Below, one piece after another: positions 24,873 through 32,414 of a DNA stretch of 32,743 nucleotides; positions within the stretch are counted from its first letter, which is position 1, and each line of letters starts with the position of its first letter. Source of the stretch: Blastococcus sp. (GTDB lineage: Bacteria; Actinomycetota; Actinomycetes; Mycobacteriales; Geodermatophilaceae); contig JAODNN010000150.1 in the NCBI GenBank assembly GCA_025465355.1, positions 1-32,743 of the forward strand, written 5' to 3'. The notes below the pieces were generated by a model. The model was not told the origin of the DNA, searched no databases, and saw only the letters and a list, made by a program, of their open reading frames with translations. Made by a program: the position numbers and the translations under genes.

Positions 24873-26050
24873 CGCTTGCGACCGTAGGGGAGGGCCGCGT
24901 GCACTCCGAAGCCGCCGCTGTGCCGCGGTCCCGCCTCGAGTCGCCCGCCGTGCAACTGGGCCCGCTCGATCATGCCGCGGACACCCTGGCCCTCGCCGTC
25001 GGCATCCACCATGGCCGCCGAGGCGCCCCGGCCGTCGTCGAGGACGGACAGCTCCAGCGCGTCGTCCCGCCACTGCAGTCGGACCCAGGCGCGGCTGGCC
25101 GGGCCGGCGTGCTTGAGCACGTTGGTGAGCGATTCCTGCACGATCCGGTAGGCGGCCAGTTGCGGTCCGGCCGGCAGGGGCCGCGGCGTGCCCTCGACGA
25201 TCAGGTCGACGTCCAGCCCGCTCGCCCGCACGTCCTCCACCAGGGCGGGGACCGCCGCGACGTCCGGCTGCGGGGCGTACTCCTCACCGCCGCCCTCGCG
25301 GAGCACGCCGAGCAGGGCGCGCATGTCCGTGAGGGCCTGGCGCCCGGTCGCGGCGATGGCCTCGAGCGCTCCGGTCGCGGCCTCGGGATCGGCCTTCCCG
25401 GCGTAGCGGCCGCCGTCGGCCTGCGCGATGACCACCGACAGGGAGTGCGCGACGACGTCGTGCAGCTCCCGGGCGATCCGCGCCCGTTCGGTGGTCGCCG
25501 CCAGCCGCATCTCCTGGTCGCGCTCCACGTCGAGCAGTTGCGCACGCTCCTCCAGGGCGGCCAGCCGCTGCATCCGTGCGCGACGCAGATTGCCCAGCGC
25601 CCACGCGGCCAGGACGGCGACGCCGATGTAGCCGACACTGATGACCAGCATGTCCGAGGCGTTCGCGGAGAAGTACCGCAGCGACGCGACCACCCCCCCG
25701 AACAGACCGAGGGTGAGCCCGGCGCGCCCGGCCCACTGCGGCCCGTAGGCGGCGAGGGCGTACACCATGCCCAGCGCCGACAGGTTCGCAACGAGGAACT
25801 GGCTCGTCGCGAAGAGCTCGAGGAACCCGGCGGCGGCGACGGCGGCCGCCGCGGGCACCGGAGCCCGTCGCCGCCACGCCAGGGGCACCGTGAGCATCAG
25901 CCCGATGAGGAGCGCGGCCTCCCGGTCCGCCCAGTAGTGGCCGGGCGGGCCGAGGACCGTGACCACGACGGCGACGCCGGCGAGCACGGAGTCGACGGCG
26001 AACGGGCGGTCCCGCAGCGCGGTCACCAGGCGGTCGAGGGGACGGTCCAT
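24869..26050 (-). CDS. DesK/NarX-type sensor histidine kinase
   Basis: The 393-residue kinase has about five N-terminal hydrophobic segments (22-150), a short coiled region rich in Arg/Leu/Glu (155-185), then the HisKA_3 motif ARELHDVVAHSLSVVIAQADGG with phosphoacceptor H197. The ATPase part has a LTNVLKHAG N-box, LSVLDDGRG and GQGVRGMIERAQLHGG. There is little extracellular sequence, so it may sense something within the membrane. ATG 26050 is supported by a TAGGGT -10 box exactly 7 nt upstream and no ribosome site, the mark of a leaderless transcript; the longer frame to 26461 is rejected. Confidence 0.92.
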   Translation of the reverse strand: MDRPLDRLVTALRDRPFAVDSVLAGVAVVVTVLGPPGHYWADREAALLIGLMLTVPLAWRRRAPVPAAAAVAAAGFLELFATSQFLVANLSALGMVYALAAYGPQWAGRAGLTLGLFGGVVASLRYFSANASDMLVISVGYIGVAVLAAWALGNLRRARMQRLAALEERAQLLDVERDQEMRLAATTERARIARELHDVVAHSLSVVIAQADGGRYAGKADPEAATGALEAIAATGRQALTDMRALLGVLREGGGEEYAPQPDVAAVPALVEDVRASGLDVDLIVEGTPRPLPAGPQLAAYRIVQESLTNVLKHAGPASRAWVRLQWRDDALELSVLDDGRGASAAMVDADGEGQGVRGMIERAQLHGGRLEAGPRHSGGFGVHAALPYGRKR

Positions 26051-26057
26051 CACCGCG

Positions 26058-26063
26058 ACCCTA
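26058..26063 (-). promoter_or_regulatory. -10 box (TAGGGT) of a leaderless kinase transcript
   Basis: On the minus strand TAGGGT is followed by 7 nt and then the kinase ATG at 26050, so transcription should start at or next to the A of the start codon. No Shine-Dalgarno sequence is present. No clear -35 was found. Confidence 0.6.
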
Positions 26064-26153
26064 GGCAGCCCACCCGTCGCCGTCGTCGTACCCAGGGGTG
26101 AACCGCGCGTCCACCCGCGGGCTGATCCCGCCCTCCGGTGGGACCCTGGCGCC

Positions 26154-26306
26154 ATGCGCGCCGACGACGACATGCGCCGGCCCGACGACGAGGCCGGCGA
26201 TCCGGCCTGCCTTCTGCGGCGGGTGTGCCCGGCCTGCGGGCGGGTGGCCGACGAGGACCCGCCCACCCGCTGCCCGGCGTGCGGCGAGTTCCTGCCCGCC
26301 GGCTGA
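26154..26306 (+). CDS. zinc-ribbon miniprotein (50 aa)
   Basis: The 50-residue ORF has an acidic N-terminus (MRADDDMRRPDDEAG) and a compact zinc ribbon: C25-PAC28-G, then C40-PAC43-G, a four-cysteine CxxC-x11-CxxC site. The motif is too regular for a chance ORF. A GGTGGGA stretch lies about 10 nt upstream. It diverges from the sensor kinase gene (103 bp apart). Function unknown; such miniproteins are often nucleic-acid or partner-protein binders. Confidence 0.65.
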   Translation: MRADDDMRRPDDEAGDPACLLRRVCPACGRVADEDPPTRCPACGEFLPAG

Positions 26307-26434
26307 GCCCTCTTCTGCGGAAAGGCGGCTGTCCGCGGAAAGCGGGAGATCGGGCGGCGGTGGTGTCCCGGCCGGGGATCGGCGCGGAGGAGGCCGTCCA
26401 GCGCTGAGCCCGGAAGCGCTCGGCGCTGCCCGGA

Positions 26435-26440
26435 TAGGGT
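26435..26440 (+). promoter_or_regulatory. -10 box (TAGGGT) of a leaderless oxidoreductase transcript
   Basis: TAGGGT, 7 nt, then the GTG start at 26448 repeats exactly the arrangement seen before the kinase gene. There is no ribosome site, so the mRNA is probably leaderless. Confidence 0.6.
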
Positions 26441-26447
26441 CTGCCGG

Positions 26448-27548
26448 GTGACCGCACGCATCGTCCTGCTCGGCGCAACGGGCTACACCGGCGCCCGGAC
26501 GGCGGAGGCACTCGTTGCGCGCGGTGCCCGCCCCGTGCTCGCCGGCCGCGACCCGGACCGGCTGGCCGCGCTGGCCGGCCGGCTCGGTGGCCTGGAGACC
26601 GCCCGGGCCGACGTCTCGAACCCGCGCTCGGTGCGCGGCCTGCTGGGCCGGGGTGACGTCCTGGTCACCACGGTCGGCCCGTTCCTGCAGCTCGGCCGGG
26701 CGGCGGTGGATGCGGCCGTGGATGCCGCGGCCATCTACCTGGACAGCACCGGCGAACCGCCGTTCGTCCGGCGGATCTTCGAGCACGACGCCCCCCGGGC
26801 CGCGGGCACGGGTGCGGCGCTGATCCCCGCATTCGGGCTGGACTACGTCCCGGGCAACCTCGCGGCGGCGCTGGCCCTCGCCGAGGCCGGGAATCGCGCG
26901 CACCGGGTCGACGTCGGCTACACCCTCGACGGCACGTCGGGGCAGGCCTTCTCGCGCGGCACCCTGGTCTCGCTCGTCAGCATGCTGGTCGAGCCCGGGT
27001 TCGCCTTCGCGCGCGGCCGGCTGGTCACCGAGGCCGCAGGGCGCCGGACGTGGACCTTCGAGGCGGCCGGCCGCTCGCGTCGCGGCCTGTCGGTCGGCGG
27101 CTCGGAGCACCTGACGCTGCCGGCACTGGCCCCGACCTTGCGCGGCGTCGGGGTCGCCCTCGACTGGTTCGGCCCGTTGACGCCGCTCGCGCACCGCCTG
27201 GCTCCGGTGTCCGCGCTGGCCGCCCGACTGCCCGGCGCCCAGAAGGCCGCGCGGCGCCTGGCGCAGCTACTCGGCGGCCGGGTCGCGGAGGCGCCGTCGG
27301 CCGCGACCCTGGCGAACGCGCGCACGCACACCGTCGCCGAGGTGCGGGACCGCGGCGGCGCGCTGGTCAGCCGGGTGCAGCTCAGCGGACCGGAGGCCTA
27401 CGGCCTGACCGCCTCTCTCCTGGCGTGGGGCGCGACCCGGGCGGCCGAGCACGGGGTACGCGGAACGGGAGCCATCGGTCCGGTGCAGGCGTTCGGCCTC
27501 GAGGAGCTCACGGCGGGTGCCGCCAAGGCGGGTCTCACGCGCACGTGA
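26448..27548 (+). CDS. saccharopine dehydrogenase-like NAD(P)-binding oxidoreductase
   Basis: The 366-residue product opens with a Rossmann motif LLGATGYTGARTAEAL (about 6-21), followed by RPVLAGRDPDRLAAL, TVGPFLQLGRAAVDAA and YLDSTGEPPFVRRIF. This pattern is shared by saccharopine dehydrogenase-like proteins and the actinobacterial trans-acting enoyl reductases that act in lipid synthesis. True lysine metabolism is unlikely because no lysine genes are near. Its stop overlaps the GTG of the MutL-type gene (GTGA, 27545-27548), implying a joint role that I cannot define. Confidence 0.82.
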   Translation: MTARIVLLGATGYTGARTAEALVARGARPVLAGRDPDRLAALAGRLGGLETARADVSNPRSVRGLLGRGDVLVTTVGPFLQLGRAAVDAAVDAAAIYLDSTGEPPFVRRIFEHDAPRAAGTGAALIPAFGLDYVPGNLAAALALAEAGNRAHRVDVGYTLDGTSGQAFSRGTLVSLVSMLVEPGFAFARGRLVTEAAGRRTWTFEAAGRSRRGLSVGGSEHLTLPALAPTLRGVGVALDWFGPLTPLAHRLAPVSALAARLPGAQKAARRLAQLLGGRVAEAPSAATLANARTHTVAEVRDRGGALVSRVQLSGPEAYGLTASLLAWGATRAAEHGVRGTGAIGPVQAFGLEELTAGAAKAGLTRT

Positions 27549-28840
27549 GCGTCGCCTGCGTCGACATCGGCTCCACCTACACGAAGGCCGCGCTCGTCGA
27601 GCTGCCCACCGGCCGGCTCCGCGCCACCGCGCAGGCGCCCACCACGCTCGACGACGTCGTCACCGGCGTCCTCGCCGCGACCGCCGGGTTCCCGGACGTG
27701 CCGGTGCTGGCCTGCTCCAGCGCGGGCGGGGGGCTGCGCCTGGCGGTGGTCGGCTACGAGGAGCTGATCAGCGCCGAGGCCGGCCACCGCGTCGCGCTCT
27801 CGGCCGGCGCCCGGGTGGTGCATGTCGCGGCCGGCCGGCTGGACGCCGCGGCGCTGCGGGGGTTGCAGGCGGTCGCGCCGGACGTCGTCCTGCTGGTCGG
27901 CGGGACCGACGGCGGTGAGGCATCGGTGCTGCGGCACAACGCGGCCGTGCTGGCCTCTATGGCTTCGCTGCAGGGTCCCGGCACGAGCGTGCGAGTGCTG
28001 GGGGGCAGCGATGTCCTTCCGTGGTCCGTCCCGGTCGTGCTGGCCGGGAACAGCGCCGTCCGGGACGAGGTCGCGGCCGTTCTCCGGGACGCCGGGCTCC
28101 CCGTCCGGCCGGCCGGCAACGTGATCCCCGACATCGGCCGGCTGGCCCCCGAATCCGCCCGGGCCGCGATCCGTGAGGTGTTCCTCGAACACGTGATCGG
28201 CGGGGCCCGGCTCTCGGCCGACCCCCGGCTGCGCACCTGGGTGCGGGCGGTGACCCCGGACGCCGTCCTCGAGGGGGTGGCCGCGCTGGCCCGGTTGCGG
28301 GCCGACGCCGCGGTGCCCGGCGTCGTCGTCCTCGACGTGGGTGGGGCCACCACGGACGTCTACTGCGTGCCCGCTCCCGACGCCGAGCAGACCGCACTGG
28401 GCCGGGAGGCGGTCGGTGTGCCGGCCCGGCGGCGCACCGTGGAGGGCGACCTCGGGGTGTTCTCCAGCGTCGACGACCTGCGCGTGTCCGCGAAGGCCGA
28501 GGGCCTCGCGCTGGAGGACGAACCCCTGGCGCTCGGCGAGGCCGCCGCGACGGTCGCGCTGCGCCGGCACCTGCGAGCCGAGGCGGCCTACGGTGCGGGC
28601 GGCGCCGGGGCGCGGGGGGTGGGACTGGTCGTCCTCTCCGGCGGGGTGTTCCGGCACGCCGAGCCGGGTGCCGTGGACGGCGTCGTCGCCCGGCTGGCCG
28701 GCGACCGCGGGGGAGCCGGCACCGTGGTCAGCGGTGCCGATGTCGTCGTCGACGCCCGGTACGTGCTGGCCGCCGCGGGTCTGCTCGCCGCCGAGCACCC
28801 GCAGGCAGCGGCCGGTCTGCTCAGCTCGCTGGCCGGCTGA
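27545..28840 (+). CDS. MutL-type (glutamate mutase L) ASKHA protein
   Basis: The 431-residue protein is an ATPase-fold (acetate/sugar kinase-Hsc70-actin) member: phosphate-1 loop VDIGSTYTKAALVEL at the N-terminus, phosphate-2 loop VVVLDVGGATTDVYCV near residue 260, and VVLLVGGTDGGEASV between them. It matches the glutamate mutase MutL family, which is found with adenosylcobalamin-dependent aminomutases and is thought to help reactivate them. It is not the DNA-mismatch MutL. No cobalamin mutase subunit is in the window. The start GTG overlaps the previous stop; the 3' end overlaps the convergent PH-protein gene by 20 bp. Confidence 0.85.
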   Translation: MSVACVDIGSTYTKAALVELPTGRLRATAQAPTTLDDVVTGVLAATAGFPDVPVLACSSAGGGLRLAVVGYEELISAEAGHRVALSAGARVVHVAAGRLDAAALRGLQAVAPDVVLLVGGTDGGEASVLRHNAAVLASMASLQGPGTSVRVLGGSDVLPWSVPVVLAGNSAVRDEVAAVLRDAGLPVRPAGNVIPDIGRLAPESARAAIREVFLEHVIGGARLSADPRLRTWVRAVTPDAVLEGVAALARLRADAAVPGVVVLDVGGATTDVYCVPAPDAEQTALGREAVGVPARRRTVEGDLGVFSSVDDLRVSAKAEGLALEDEPLALGEAAATVALRRHLRAEAAYGAGGAGARGVGLVVLSGGVFRHAEPGAVDGVVARLAGDRGGAGTVVSGADVVVDARYVLAAAGLLAAEHPQAAAGLLSSLAG

Positions 28841-30299
28841 GCGTCGCGGCCCACGACTCGGAGGCGGCTGCGGTGAACGCGGCGATGTCACCGGCGCCCA
28901 GGTCGACCGCGGCGTAGCCGCCGCTGCCGGCGCCGACGCAGGCGACCACGGTCGCCAGTCCCGCCCGGCGCTGGAAGAGCGTCTGCCGCACCCGCCAGCC
29001 GACCACGGCCCGGCGCTGCAGGAGGGCGTGCTCCTGCACCAGCCAGCCGCTGCGGACGGCGAACGAGCGCGGCCCCGTGGCGTGGCCGAGGGCGGCGTAC
29101 CGGCCGAGCCCCGCGGGCACCCCCATCGCGACCAGCGCGGGCCCGGCGACGAGCAGCTCCCACCACCCGTCGGCCGCCGTTGCGATCAGCCCGGCGACCG
29201 TGACGACGATGCCGGGGAACAGGGCGCGGGTCAGCCGACGGCGCCGTGCGGCCGGGGGATGGGTGGTCAGCGGGCCCGGGTCCTCGACCAACCGCCGGGC
29301 GAGCCGCCACGCCTCGGAGCGCGGTCCCAACGGGAGCAGCTGCCCGCGTCGCCCGGCGTCGCCCAGGCCGGTCACCAGCGCGTTCGTCCGTGCTGCCGCC
29401 ACGAGACGCATGCCGAGGCCGGCGGTGACCGTGGCGCCGCGGATGCGGTCGATCTCCAGCTCGGTGTGCCGGCGGGTGATCAGCCCGCGGACGGCGATCA
29501 ACGAGCCACCCCGCCGAACCAGGCGGAACCCCCAGTTCACCAGTGCCGCGCCCACCACGGATCCGACCAGCAGGAGGACCAGCGCGACGGCCGCGAGGAG
29601 CCCCAGCGACCGCGGATCGCGGAGAAAAGGGCCGGCCAGTTGCGGGAGCAGGCTGTTGCGAAGGTCGTCGATCACCCGGTACAGCGCGCCGGCGGCGGCC
29701 AGGGGCAGGGCGAGGTAACTGCCGACCAGGGGCGCGTAGAGCAGCCAGCGGTTGTCGAACCGGGCGAACTCCACCTCTGCCGGTTCGGGGGCCTCCGCGT
29801 GGTCGGCCACCGGCGCGCCGGTCGACCGGTGGGTGAGGACGGAGATCCGCAGCCGGTCGCCCTCGGCGCGGGTGACGCCGTCGACCACCAGCTCCTCGTC
29901 GTGGTCCTTCCTGGTCAAGCCACCGGCGGCCGCGTCGATGCGGACGCGGACCAGACCGAACACGCGGTGCAGCGCCGGTGCCTCGACCTCGACGCCGCGG
30001 ATCCGGTCGTTCGGCACGGTGCGCTCCGAGCGGGAGAGCAACCCGCGGGTGACGACGACCGACGACGGGCCGTCCGTGTAGGAGAAGCGCCACCACGTGA
30101 TCAGTGCGGTGACCAGGGAGAGCACGGTCACCCCGACCACGAGCGCGACGACCGTCGTCGTCCCACCGCGGTAGCCCACGGTTGCGGCGATCCCGATGAC
30201 CAGTGGCACGAACTGCCGGGCCTGCCGGAACGTGATGGTGTGCAGCAGCACGATCAGCGGCGACGTCCGGCGGGCACCCGTGGCGGACAGGGTGGTCAT
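28821..30299 (-). CDS. bacterial-PH-domain membrane protein (YdbT type)
   Basis: The 492-residue membrane protein carries paired hydrophobic helices followed by bacterial PH (bPH2) domains: helices near 28-68 then WWRFSYTDGPSSVVVTRGLLSRSERTVPNDRIRGVEV; helices near 185-250 then RGGSLIAVRGLITRRHTELEIDRIRG; helices near 365-400 then RSFAVRSGWLVQEHALLQRRAVVGWRV. This triple layout is that of B. subtilis YdbT. The family is linked to membrane stress and antimicrobial tolerance in some firmicutes; the role here is unknown. ATG 30299 overlaps the stop of the upstream PH gene as ATGA. Confidence 0.85.
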   Translation of the reverse strand: MTTLSATGARRTSPLIVLLHTITFRQARQFVPLVIGIAATVGYRGGTTTVVALVVGVTVLSLVTALITWWRFSYTDGPSSVVVTRGLLSRSERTVPNDRIRGVEVEAPALHRVFGLVRVRIDAAAGGLTRKDHDEELVVDGVTRAEGDRLRISVLTHRSTGAPVADHAEAPEPAEVEFARFDNRWLLYAPLVGSYLALPLAAAGALYRVIDDLRNSLLPQLAGPFLRDPRSLGLLAAVALVLLLVGSVVGAALVNWGFRLVRRGGSLIAVRGLITRRHTELEIDRIRGATVTAGLGMRLVAAARTNALVTGLGDAGRRGQLLPLGPRSEAWRLARRLVEDPGPLTTHPPAARRRRLTRALFPGIVVTVAGLIATAADGWWELLVAGPALVAMGVPAGLGRYAALGHATGPRSFAVRSGWLVQEHALLQRRAVVGWRVRQTLFQRRAGLATVVACVGAGSGGYAAVDLGAGDIAAFTAAASESWAATLSRPAS

Positions 30300-30817
30300 G
30301 TGGCCTGGTCGCGGACCTGCTCGGCCCGGTGGGCGAGGTCGTCGGCCACCCGCTGGGCGACGTCGACCGCCAGGTGTGGCACGTGGACGGTGCCCGCCGA
30401 AGACGCGGTCAGCACCGACACGGAGGCCAGCCCGAACAGCTGCTGCAGCACTCCCCGGGTGACGTCGACGGTCTGGATCCGGGAGATCGGGACCAGCAGC
30501 CAGGTGCGGGTGAGCCAGCCGGTCAGCGTGTAGACGGCCTCGCCGGTGACCTCCCAGTGGTGCACCCGGAAGCGCACCCACGGCCGCACCCCGATCGCCA
30601 GGACCGCATAGGCCAGTGCGAGTCCCGGGAGCAGCCAGCGCAGGACGGGGACCGGGCCGCCCACGGACGCCGGGACGACGAGCAGGAACACTGCCGCGGC
30701 CAGCCCGATCACGAGAGTGCCCAGCACGCCCTCGGTGACCCACAGCCCGATCGCCGAACGGGACAGCGGCCAGGCGGGTTCGCGGACCGGGGGCGGCAGG
30801 GTTGGCATCTGCCTCAT
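30296..30817 (-). CDS. bacterial-PH-domain membrane protein (YdbS type)
   Basis: The product (173 residues from ATG 30817, 170 from ATG 30808) has a proline-rich N-terminus MPTLPPPVREPAWPLS, two hydrophobic helices (about 28-80) and one bPH2 domain (VRFRVHHWEVTGEAVYTLTGWLTRTWLLVPISRIQTVDVTRG...). It is the usual small partner of the larger PH protein encoded directly downstream with a 4-nt overlap. Which ATG is used is unclear: 30808 has AGG nearby, 30817 has GCGAAG. Its 5' end and upstream flank are duplicated at 32321-32391. Confidence 0.83.
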   Translation of the reverse strand: MRQMPTLPPPVREPAWPLSRSAIGLWVTEGVLGTLVIGLAAAVFLLVVPASVGGPVPVLRWLLPGLALAYAVLAIGVRPWVRFRVHHWEVTGEAVYTLTGWLTRTWLLVPISRIQTVDVTRGVLQQLFGLASVSVLTASSAGTVHVPHLAVDVAQRVADDLAHRAEQVRDQAT

Positions 30818-30842
30818 CTTCGCAGTGCGGGCCGGCCCGGGA
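30771..30842. repeat. copy A of a 71-nt imperfect direct repeat
   Basis: This stretch covers the first codons of the small PH-protein gene and about 25 nt of upstream DNA. It reappears with a handful of differences at 32321-32391. Both copies are in the same orientation, about 1.5 kb apart. Confidence 0.85.
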
Positions 30843-30999
30843 ATGCATGCCGGTCTTGTCGGTGCAGACGGTGTCGACGTTGCTCGCCCTGAGCTCATCG
30901 CGACCGGGTGTACCGGTCCATCCTCGGGGAGGGGACCCAGGTCGGGCACGGCGGGGCCTGGGAGCATCGCTGCTGATCAGAGGCCCGGTCCTCGCTCAC

Positions 31000-31039
31000 G
31001 CAGAGGAGCCGCCGACCGGATGGTCGGCGGCTCCTCTGC
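31000..31039 (-). terminator. terminator of the two-helix membrane protein gene
   Basis: A perfect 18-bp inverted repeat (arms 31000-31017 and 31022-31039, 4-nt loop) lies 9 nt beyond the stop of the minus-strand gene at 31049. It is the strongest hairpin in the region; no T-run follows. The remaining gap (30843-30999) holds no gene; GACCGG-GTGTA-CCGGTC near 30901-30918 is a small inverted repeat of unclear meaning. Confidence 0.85.
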
Positions 31040-31048
31040 AGTCGGGGC

Positions 31049-31654
31049 TCAGGGGGTGACCAGCACCCCGCTGGTGGGACGGTCGTGGACGAACACGTCG
31101 GCCTCGACGGGAACCTTCTGGGCGTGCCGGAAGCCGAGGGCCGACAGCGTGAGCAGCAGGGCCGCCCCGATGAAGGCGGCGATCGCGGCGTACATGGCGA
31201 TCTGGCCGACCTTCCAGAAGGCGTAGGCGTTGAGCAGCAGCCCCCGCAGCGTCTCGCCCATGAACAGGGTCTGCCGCTGCTGGCCGACCTGCGCGTAGCC
31301 GGGGTCGGTCGGCTTCATCTGCAGGAACTGGCCGCTGACCTGGCTGTAGGTCTTGCCGCCGGCGACCTCGGTGAGGTGCACCTTGATGTAGTGGTCGGCG
31401 AAGACCTCGGCCTGCTGGCCGTCGGTCACCTGCTGACCGGCGTACGGAGTCACGTACTTCTGGATCTCGGGATTGCCGGTCAGTGCCGGGCTGCCCGCGG
31501 CCGGGAAGGAGATCTGCTGCTCGGCCAGCTGCGTGTGCACTTCGGTGTTGATGAAGGCGTGCGCCCACAGGAGGAGACCTCCTGCCACCACCAGGAGGAC
31601 GGCCAGCGCTGCGCCGGCTGCGGACATCAACGTATCGAATGCGCGTCTTCTCAT
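31049..31654 (-). CDS. two-helix membrane protein of unknown function
   Basis: The 201-residue protein has an N-terminal helix (SAAGAALAVLLVVAGGLLLWAHAF, about 11-34), an extracytoplasmic loop of about 110 residues (INTEVHTQLAEQQISFPAAG...GKTYSQVSGQFLQM), a second helix (about 148-172) and a short cytosolic tail. I recognise no named family, though similar proteins seem common in actinobacteria. No ribosome site precedes ATG 31654, so a leaderless start is possible. A strong terminator follows. Confidence 0.7.
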   Translation of the reverse strand: MRRRAFDTLMSAAGAALAVLLVVAGGLLLWAHAFINTEVHTQLAEQQISFPAAGSPALTGNPEIQKYVTPYAGQQVTDGQQAEVFADHYIKVHLTEVAGGKTYSQVSGQFLQMKPTDPGYAQVGQQRQTLFMGETLRGLLLNAYAFWKVGQIAMYAAIAAFIGAALLLTLSALGFRHAQKVPVEADVFVHDRPTSGVLVTP

Positions 31655-31710
31655 GTCGGCGAACTGTGCTCGATCAGCTGTCGGCCGGCCGGAGGAACTG
31701 GACCCGACTC

Positions 31711-31735
31711 CCTGAGCAGAAAGTCCCTGCTCAGG
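31711..31735. promoter_or_regulatory. 9-bp hairpin in the gap before the SRPBCC gene
   Basis: CCTGAGCAG (31711-31719) and CTGCTCAGG (31727-31735) form a perfect 9-bp stem with a 7-nt loop in the 245-bp gap between divergent genes. It may be an operator or an RNA element; nothing decides between them. Confidence 0.4.
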
Positions 31736-31840
31736 AGGGTGTTTCGGCGGGGTCGATCGGCCGGTAGCGAGCGACCTTCTCCTCTGCGGGCGGACGTGGG
31801 AGGCGCCGGACGATCGACGGCAGGTCCCTCGAGGAATCAG

Positions 31841-31867
31841 CCGGCACCGCTCGTCGCAGGGTGCCGG
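31841..31867 (+). promoter_or_regulatory. 8-bp hairpin just upstream of the SRPBCC start
   Basis: CCGGCACC (31841-31848) pairs with GGTGCCGG (31860-31867), 11-nt loop, ending about 20 nt before the ribosome site of the SRPBCC gene. It would fold in the 5' leader if transcription begins upstream. Confidence 0.35.
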
Positions 31868-31899
31868 TGCGGGGCGACACCATGGCAGAGGAGAAAACG

Positions 31900-32316
31900 A
31901 TGCACTACATCATGGGTGAGCTGGTGATCGCCCGACCGGTGAACGAGGTGTTCGACGTCGTGGCGGAGATGCACCAGGAACTGCCCTACCGGTCCGGTCG
32001 GCTGAACGTCGTCACGACGCACACCGTCGTCGAGCGGCCGCACCTCATCTCCTGGACGATCTCCTCCTCGGGCGGGACGGTGTGCGACACGCTGCGCTTC
32101 GAGCGGGCCGGGGACGGCACCCGCCTGCGGTGGTGCTGGACCGTCCACCCGAAGGGCGTCCGGCGTCTGGTGGGGCGGGTCCTGGTTCGGAGGGGCGAGC
32201 GCCGTCAGCAGCAGATGTGGACGCGCCTCAAGGAGGACCTGGAGACAGCGCCGCGACAGGAGACCACCCCGGACGTCGTCGCGCCGACCGGTGAGCCGGC
32301 GATACGGGTGCCGTAG
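31900..32316 (+). CDS. SRPBCC-family (START-like) small protein
   Basis: The 138-residue protein begins with the SRPBCC strand-helix MGELVIARPVNEVFDVVAEMHQE and ends with GTRLRWCWTVHPKGVRRLVGRVLVRRGERRQQQMWTRLKEDLE, the usual hydrophobic-pocket fold core and C-terminal helix. Compared with common members the middle looks short: from RLNVV it passes directly to VVERPHLISWT, leaving out a region that normally adds two or three strands. ATG 31900 is preferred to ATG 31882 because GAGGAG lies 7 nt before it. Ligand unknown. Confidence 0.75.
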   Translation: MHYIMGELVIARPVNEVFDVVAEMHQELPYRSGRLNVVTTHTVVERPHLISWTISSSGGTVCDTLRFERAGDGTRLRWCWTVHPKGVRRLVGRVLVRRGERRQQQMWTRLKEDLETAPRQETTPDVVAPTGEPAIRVP

Positions 32317-32320
32317 CAAG

Positions 32321-32391
32321 CAGGCGGGTTCACGGACGGGGGCGGCAGGGTCGGCATCTGCCTCGTCTTCGCAGTGCGGGCCGGTCACGGG
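32321..32391. repeat. copy B of the 71-nt repeat; broken 5' end of a PH-protein gene
   Basis: Located right after the SRPBCC stop, this copy matches 30771-30842 at most positions but lacks one base in the CCGGGGG run. On the minus strand it begins ATGCCGACCCTGCCGCCCCC like the PH gene, then shifts frame and has no further homology. It is a non-coding relic. Confidence 0.8.
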
Positions 32392-32414
32392 ACCGTGCCA
32401 CCATGGAGAGCGTG

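Noticed and set aside
26307-26447. GCGGAAAG repeated near 26320-26345 as an operator or small RNA
   Set aside because: Two near copies occur with a weak CCGC-GGAAA-GCGG hairpin, but arms are 4 bp and nothing else supports function.
28341-30533. A 730-codon open frame on the plus strand
   Set aside because: It overlaps the end of the MutL-type gene and is antisense to the PH-domain gene, both well supported; its composition is shadow-like.
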